Shown in pieces: positions 7,210-9,996 of a stretch of DNA of 9,996 nt; position 1 is the first letter of the stretch; each line of letters opens with the position of its first letter. Made by a program: the position numbers and the translations under genes. The notes under the pieces were generated by a model, which saw only the letters and a list, made by a program, of their open reading frames with translations, was not told the origin of the DNA and made no database searches. Source of the DNA: Xanthobacteraceae bacterium (GTDB lineage: Bacteria > Pseudomonadota > Alphaproteobacteria > Rhizobiales > Xanthobacteraceae); assembly GCA_030039655.1 (NCBI GenBank), contig JASHVC010000220.1, positions 1-9,996 of the forward strand. Reading direction: 5' to 3'.

Positions 7210-7728
7210 CAAACTCCTGCCTCTGTGCGTGCGGGTGATGTTTCCCTGAAGTCAGTCTTCATCTGCTTCGCCGCTTCCCCCTGTACGCGGCTTTCCCGCG
7301 CTCCGAGTACTACCAGCGAATCCGACTTCCGCTGCAGCGTCTGCCTTTCTCAGGAATGATCCATATCGTCCGGCATACTCGGCACGCTTCCGCCACGCAC
7401 CGAGACCACAGTGGACCTCTCAGGTTCCTTGATGCTTCCTTCTCCGAACGTGCCGTGCGCTCTGACCCCGCCGCAGTCTCCAGCCACCTCGCCTTTGACG
7501 GTGACCTACTTTTGCCTTCCAGCCACTACGACTCTGTCGGCCTGCGGATTCTTATCTTTACGAGGCTGAACCGCTTCACTTTCGTTACGGCCCGCGCGTC
7601 GCTCTGCCTACGCTTAGCTCATGTCGTTACCTCCATAAGCCCAAGGCTCGATTCCCGGTGGGGTGGCTCTTCCCCTTGCCGGGACGGGAATTTCACCCGC
7701 TGGAAGCATCAGGCTTGGCCTGACGCAC
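7210..7728 (-). ncRNA. Intron B 5' RNA region (domains I to early IV)
   Basis: There is no gene in these 519 bases. They run from the GTGCG 5' splice site to the maturase start and should hold domains I-III. The short frames seen on either strand here show no family features. EBS1 lies at 7524-7530, about 200 bases into the intron, where domain I is expected. Confidence 0.75.
7524..7530 (-). other. Intron B EBS1 (exon-binding site 1)
   Basis: Minus-strand CGTAGTG, fully complementary to the last seven bases of the 5' exon, CACTACG (7735-7729). This is the expected EBS1-IBS1 contact by which a group II intron recognises its target and its 5' splice site. I could not find a convincing EBS2. 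Confidence 0.65.
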
Positions 7729-7735
7729 CGTAGTG
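7729..7735 (-). other. Intron B insertion site, IBS1
   Basis: The last seven exon bases before the 5' splice site, CACTACG on the minus strand, pair with 7524-7530. They encode the His-Tyr of LFLHY plus the first base of the next Ala codon, a conserved stretch of the intron A maturase. Confidence 0.65.
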
Positions 7736-8350
7736 CAGGAATAGATTCGCCAACAAGGGCGAGATCACCCCACCCTGTGGCGTCCCCGCCACGCGCGGCA
7801 CGATACTGCCGTCCTCCATTTGCACCGGCGCCTTCAGCCAGCGTTCGATGTAGAGCAGTGCCCACCGACAGTCCGTGTGATGACGGACGGCTTTGAGCAT
7901 CAACTCCCAATCGATGCTGTCAAAGAAGCCCTTGATGTCGAGATCCAGCACCCAGTCATGGCGCCAACAACGCTCACGAGCTGTGCGCACGGCATCATGT
8001 GCAGATCGACCGGGCCTGTAACCATAGGAGTCGACGTGGAATGTCGGCTCCAGATGTGGCTGCAGGAAACGACGAGCGACTTCCTGGGCGACACGATCCG
8101 CAACCGTCGGGATGCCCAATGGTCGCGTGCCGCCGTTCGCTTTCGGAATTTCCACTCGCCGCACCGGCGGAGGAAAGTAGCTCCCTGACGACAACCGATT
8201 CCAGAGCTTGTAGAGGTTGCCCGAAAGGTTGGCCTCAAACTCCAGAATCGACTTACCATCCACGCCAGCCGCCCCCTGATTGGCCTTCACACGCTTGAAG
8301 GCTTCCCAGACTTCCCGCTTGGGGATCTTGAACGGCTTTGCCTCGTCCAC

Positions 8351-8632
8351 GGGTTCCTCCCGTTTCCAGTTGGCCAATGGCCAAGGCTGAACAACGCAGC
8401 CCCTTTGCTCCGGCCCCATTACAGGGCTTTCGACGCTACTACGGGCTGCTCCGCCCCTACGCTCCGCTTCGGTACTCTCGCCCTCGCGGTGGGAGCCGCT
8501 TGCGGCTTGTCCCTTCACGCCGTCGGCGTGACGAAGCGCAGGTTCTCACGGTAGGGTCGGAGACTGGCGCGCCGGTGTAGGTCGAAGTTTGTGTTCCCTG
8601 TTTTCTCGCCCTTTCGTCTGCGAGTGTCACAC
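8351..8632 (-). ncRNA. Intron A 5' RNA region (domains I to early IV)
   Basis: These 282 bases run from the GTGTG 5' end to the maturase start. A frame is open to 8518 in phase with the maturase, but its composition (MKGQAASGSHREGEST...) is not protein-like, and a strong ribosome site just before GTG 8350 marks the true start. A stretch at 8555-8564 is partly complementary to the 5' exon end (see findings). Confidence 0.7.
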
Positions 8633-8642
8633 GATCTCGACC

Positions 8643-8655
8643 ATGCCACGTTTCC
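8643..8655 (-). ncRNA. Intron C domain VI, proposed 5' arm
   Basis: Minus-strand GGAAACGTGGCAT, 14 bases after intron C domain V and 10 bases before the intron A 5' end. It pairs with 4999-5011 beyond intron A. The 14-base spacer from domain V is longer than usual, which lowers confidence. Confidence 0.5.
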
Positions 8656-8669
8656 AATCTCCGCCACCT

Positions 8670-8703
8670 CGAACGCAGCGTGCGGATTTCCCGCTCTACG
8701 CTC
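8670..8703 (-). ncRNA. Intron C domain V
   Basis: A 34-nt hairpin with outer arms GAGCGTAG and CTGCGTTC, an inner GC stem closed by a GAAA tetraloop, and a two-base bulge. It begins 32 bases after the intron C maturase stop codon. Sequence differs from the domain V of introns A and B, showing three separate intron lineages. Confidence 0.87.
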
Positions 8704-8735
8704 TCCTGTTTACTTCACGCCAAGGTTTATGGGGC

Positions 8736-9996
8736 CTATCCTACCGGAGCGACTTTCGGCGATGCGTGCCGTACCCGATAGCCATTGAACAGCTTCAAGG
8801 TTTCGTACAGCCACCGCCTACTCCACCGCTTCCAGCCGAAGCCCTTTCGTTTCCGAGCTCGCATCATTTGGCGCCGAACCTTCTTTTCCACCCAGTCTTT
8901 GATGAAGCTGAAGCACTCGCTGGAATTTCCGACCGCAAAGTAGTTCACCCACCCTCGCAGCATCGGGTTGATAACTTGCACGACCCGATTGACTGGTTGT
9001 GATTGGTGGCAGCGGAACACGTCCTTAAGCTTCCGCAGCAGCGCCGTTCGTTTCTTGAGCTTCGGCGTGTAGTTGGCACGCCCTCGACGACTGCGCACGC
9101 GGCGAAAATCGAATCCCAGGAAGCCGAAGCTCTCGCTTCGACAGAGATCTACGATTCGACTCTTCTCTTCATTGATCTCGACCTGTAGCTCGGCCAATTC
9201 CTCCCGGAGTCGTTTCTCTACCGCCACTCTCAGCCAGTCGCGTCGCGGGTGGGCGTCCACCAAGATCACCAGATCATCGGCAAAACGTGCGTACTCGATG
9301 TAGGTGTACTTGCCGCAGCGCGTCGTTTCCTTCGCCCGCTCCAGCATCTGATCCACCTCGTTGAGGTAGAGATTGCTGAGTAACGGCGAGATCACGCCGC
9401 CCTGCGGAACGCCGCATCGACCGTTGGTTTTCAGCATAATCTTCAGCAGGTGCATCACATCTGGATCATCCACCCGCCTTGCCACCTTGGCCAACAGCCG
9501 ATCGTGCCGGACATTGTCAAAATAGCTGTGCAGGTCAATGTCTATGACGTGTGTCTTGCGCTGAAAGATGGCTCGGGCCACGCGATCGACCGCTTCGTGA
9601 GCTGTCCGCTTGGGACGATATCCAAATGAACCAGGTTGGAAGTCGGCCTCGAAGATCGGCTCCAACACGAGCTTGAGCGCACCTTGCACCACCCGATCCC
9701 GGATTGCAGGTATCGACAGGACGCGGACCTTGCCCCCGTCCTTCGGTATTTCCTGTCTCCGCGCCGGCAGCGGCACGTACCTGCGCCCTACGAGTTCGTC
9801 CGCAATCTGTTCGAGGAAAGCGTCCACGCCTTGCGTTTCGATGGCCGCGAAGGTCACTCCGTCGATACCTGGAGCACCATCGTTCTCTTTGGCCAGCGCA
9901 TACGCCTGACGCAGCGTCTCCAGCTTGCAGACATGGACGTACAATCCCCAGAAACGCCAGGATTTATCAGCCTTCGCCTTGACGTATATTCTCCGC
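8736..9996 (-). CDS. ltrA-like: Intron C reverse transcriptase/maturase (N-terminus beyond window)
   Basis: About 419 residues are visible and the frame is open at the right edge (RRIYVKAKADKSWRFWGLYV...), so the true start lies outside; the internal TTG at 9944 is not a start. Motifs are DGAPGIDGVTF, RRQEIPKDGGKVRVLSIPAIRDRVVQGAL, GSFGYRPKRTAHEAVD, VIDIDLHSYFDNVRHD, VPQGGVISPLLSNLYLNEVD, the active site FADD at about 238-241 of the visible part, FGFLGFDFR, and domain X with INPMLRGWVNYFAVGNSS. It ends RHASPKVAPVG with no endonuclease domain. It is intact within the window and could act as maturase for its own intron. Confidence 0.88.
   Translation of the reverse strand, partial: RRIYVKAKADKSWRFWGLYVHVCKLETLRQAYALAKENDGAPGIDGVTFAAIETQGVDAFLEQIADELVGRRYVPLPARRQEIPKDGGKVRVLSIPAIRDRVVQGALKLVLEPIFEADFQPGSFGYRPKRTAHEAVDRVARAIFQRKTHVIDIDLHSYFDNVRHDRLLAKVARRVDDPDVMHLLKIMLKTNGRCGVPQGGVISPLLSNLYLNEVDQMLERAKETTRCGKYTYIEYARFADDLVILVDAHPRRDWLRVAVEKRLREELAELQVEINEEKSRIVDLCRSESFGFLGFDFRRVRSRRGRANYTPKLKKRTALLRKLKDVFRCHQSQPVNRVVQVINPMLRGWVNYFAVGNSSECFSFIKDWVEKKVRRQMMRARKRKGFGWKRWSRRWLYETLKLFNGYRVRHASPKVAPVG

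Larger units (their letters stand above)
5735..7728 (-). mobile_element. Group II intron B, innermost, complete
   Basis: This 1994-base intron is inserted in the maturase gene of intron A. Its 5' end is GTGCGTCAGG from 7728, fitting GUGYG. Its 3' end is ...ACCATCC at 5735, with the bulged A six bases before the end, the same distance as in intron A. Both splice sites follow independently from coding phase: exon base G (7729) plus CG (5734-5733) makes GCG (Ala) and restores ...LHY-AFDAW. An EBS1-IBS1 pairing of 7 bp supports the 5' site. It contains an intact maturase, domain V, and an unusually long domain VI. It is the only one of the three introns that appears whole and able to move. Confidence 0.88.
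5105..8350 (-). pseudogene. ltrA-like: Intron A reverse transcriptase/maturase, interrupted by intron B and frameshifted
   Basis: The first half (8350-7729) starts at GTG 8350, five bases after GGGAGG (8356-8361). The longer frame back to 8518 is intron RNA, not protein. It encodes reverse transcriptase blocks with RRVEIPKANGGTRPLGIPT, DSYGYRPGRSAHDA and TPQGGVISPLLANLFLHY, then stops at the intron B border. The second half (5734-5105) resumes with FDAWMARKF, the YADD active site (residues 225-228 of the joined protein), FLGFQFRARK, and a maturase domain X with RRYNPCIRGWITYYGHFYK. Joined, it would be about 416 residues with no HNH endonuclease. One extra base in the GGGG run at 5429-5432 shifts the frame between the YADD part and domain X. 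A TGA at 5105-5107 seems to replace a CGA of relatives (from memory). Not functional as it stands unless the frameshift is a sequencing error. Confidence 0.85.
5024..8632 (-). mobile_element. Group II intron A, middle of the nest, itself split by intron B
   Basis: Its 5' end is GTGTGACACTCG from 8632, fitting the GUGYG consensus. Its 3' end is ...CTCGAC at 5024, six bases after a bulged A. It holds a 5' RNA region (8351-8632), a broken maturase gene (5105-8350), domain V and domain VI. The total length is 3609 bases. Without intron B (1994) it is 1615 bases, a normal size for a group II intron with a short maturase. The flanks, once joined, rebuild a hairpin taken as domain VI of intron C. 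Ends are placed by consensus and by domain VI geometry and have not been tested. Confidence 0.75.
4995..9996 (-). mobile_element. Group II intron C, outermost of the nest (5' end beyond window)
   Basis: Intron C is read right to left. Visible parts are its maturase gene, a 34-nt domain V (8670-8703), and a domain VI whose two arms (8643-8655 and 4999-5011) appear to be separated by intron A. Domains I-III lie past the right edge. The 3' end is placed approximately at 4993-4999, a few bases after the proposed bulged A at 5004. The exact splice site is not determined, and the exon beyond it is the border of repeat copy C. The domain V is certain; the distant 3' end is inferred. Confidence 0.65.

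Noticed and set aside
8351..8518. N-terminal extension of the intron A maturase reading frame
   Set aside because: It is in phase, but it lies in the intron 5' RNA region, has no family similarity I recognise, and a strong ribosome site stands right before GTG 8350.
5914..9996. Retron, diversity-generating retroelement or antiphage reverse transcriptase system
   Set aside because: Each reverse transcriptase has a maturase domain X and is followed by a typical group II domain V; no template/variable repeat pair or retron RNA was seen.

Overview
The window looks like chromosomal or island DNA of a GC-rich alphaproteobacterium, most likely a Rhizobiales member of the Bradyrhizobium/Rhodopseudomonas type. 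This is inferred from base composition and from the style of the encoded proteins; no rRNA or tRNA gene is present to confirm it. It falls into two different halves.

The left half (1-4741) is a small catabolic-looking cluster. It holds the tail of a zinc-type alcohol dehydrogenase/quinone reductase on the + strand. On the - strand are an MmgE/PrpD-family protein and an alpha/beta hydrolase with a complete fluoroacetate (haloacetate) dehalogenase active site. A LysR-type regulator is read divergently from the hydrolase and is the obvious candidate controller. Both enzymes start with a twin-arginine signal peptide, so they are predicted to work outside the cytoplasm. Three diverged copies of an intergenic repeat of about 150-200 bp, all in the same orientation, lie between these genes (about 325-476, 2360-2530 and 4812-4990).

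The right half (about 4995-9996) is filled by three different group II introns, all on the - strand and apparently nested. Outer intron C runs off the right edge; its reverse transcriptase/maturase and domain V are visible. Intron A (5024-8632) sits in what appears to be the domain VI hairpin of intron C: the 13-nt arms at 8643-8655 and 4999-5011 pair at 12 of 13 positions once intron A is removed. Intron B (5735-7728) sits inside the maturase gene of intron A. Removing it joins the two halves in phase at a Tyr-Ala-Phe-Asp junction, 18 codons before the YADD motif.

Intron B looks intact: GTGCG 5' end, a 7-bp EBS1-IBS1 pairing, an uninterrupted maturase, domain V, and domain VI with a bulged A. 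Intron A has a complete RNA frame, but its maturase is cut by intron B, carries a +1 frameshift in a four-base run, and appears to end five codons early. Intron C has its domain VI split by intron A. The inferred order of arrival is C, then A, then B. Splicing would have to run in reverse, B before A before C, with intron B or intron C protein (or one from elsewhere) serving intron A.
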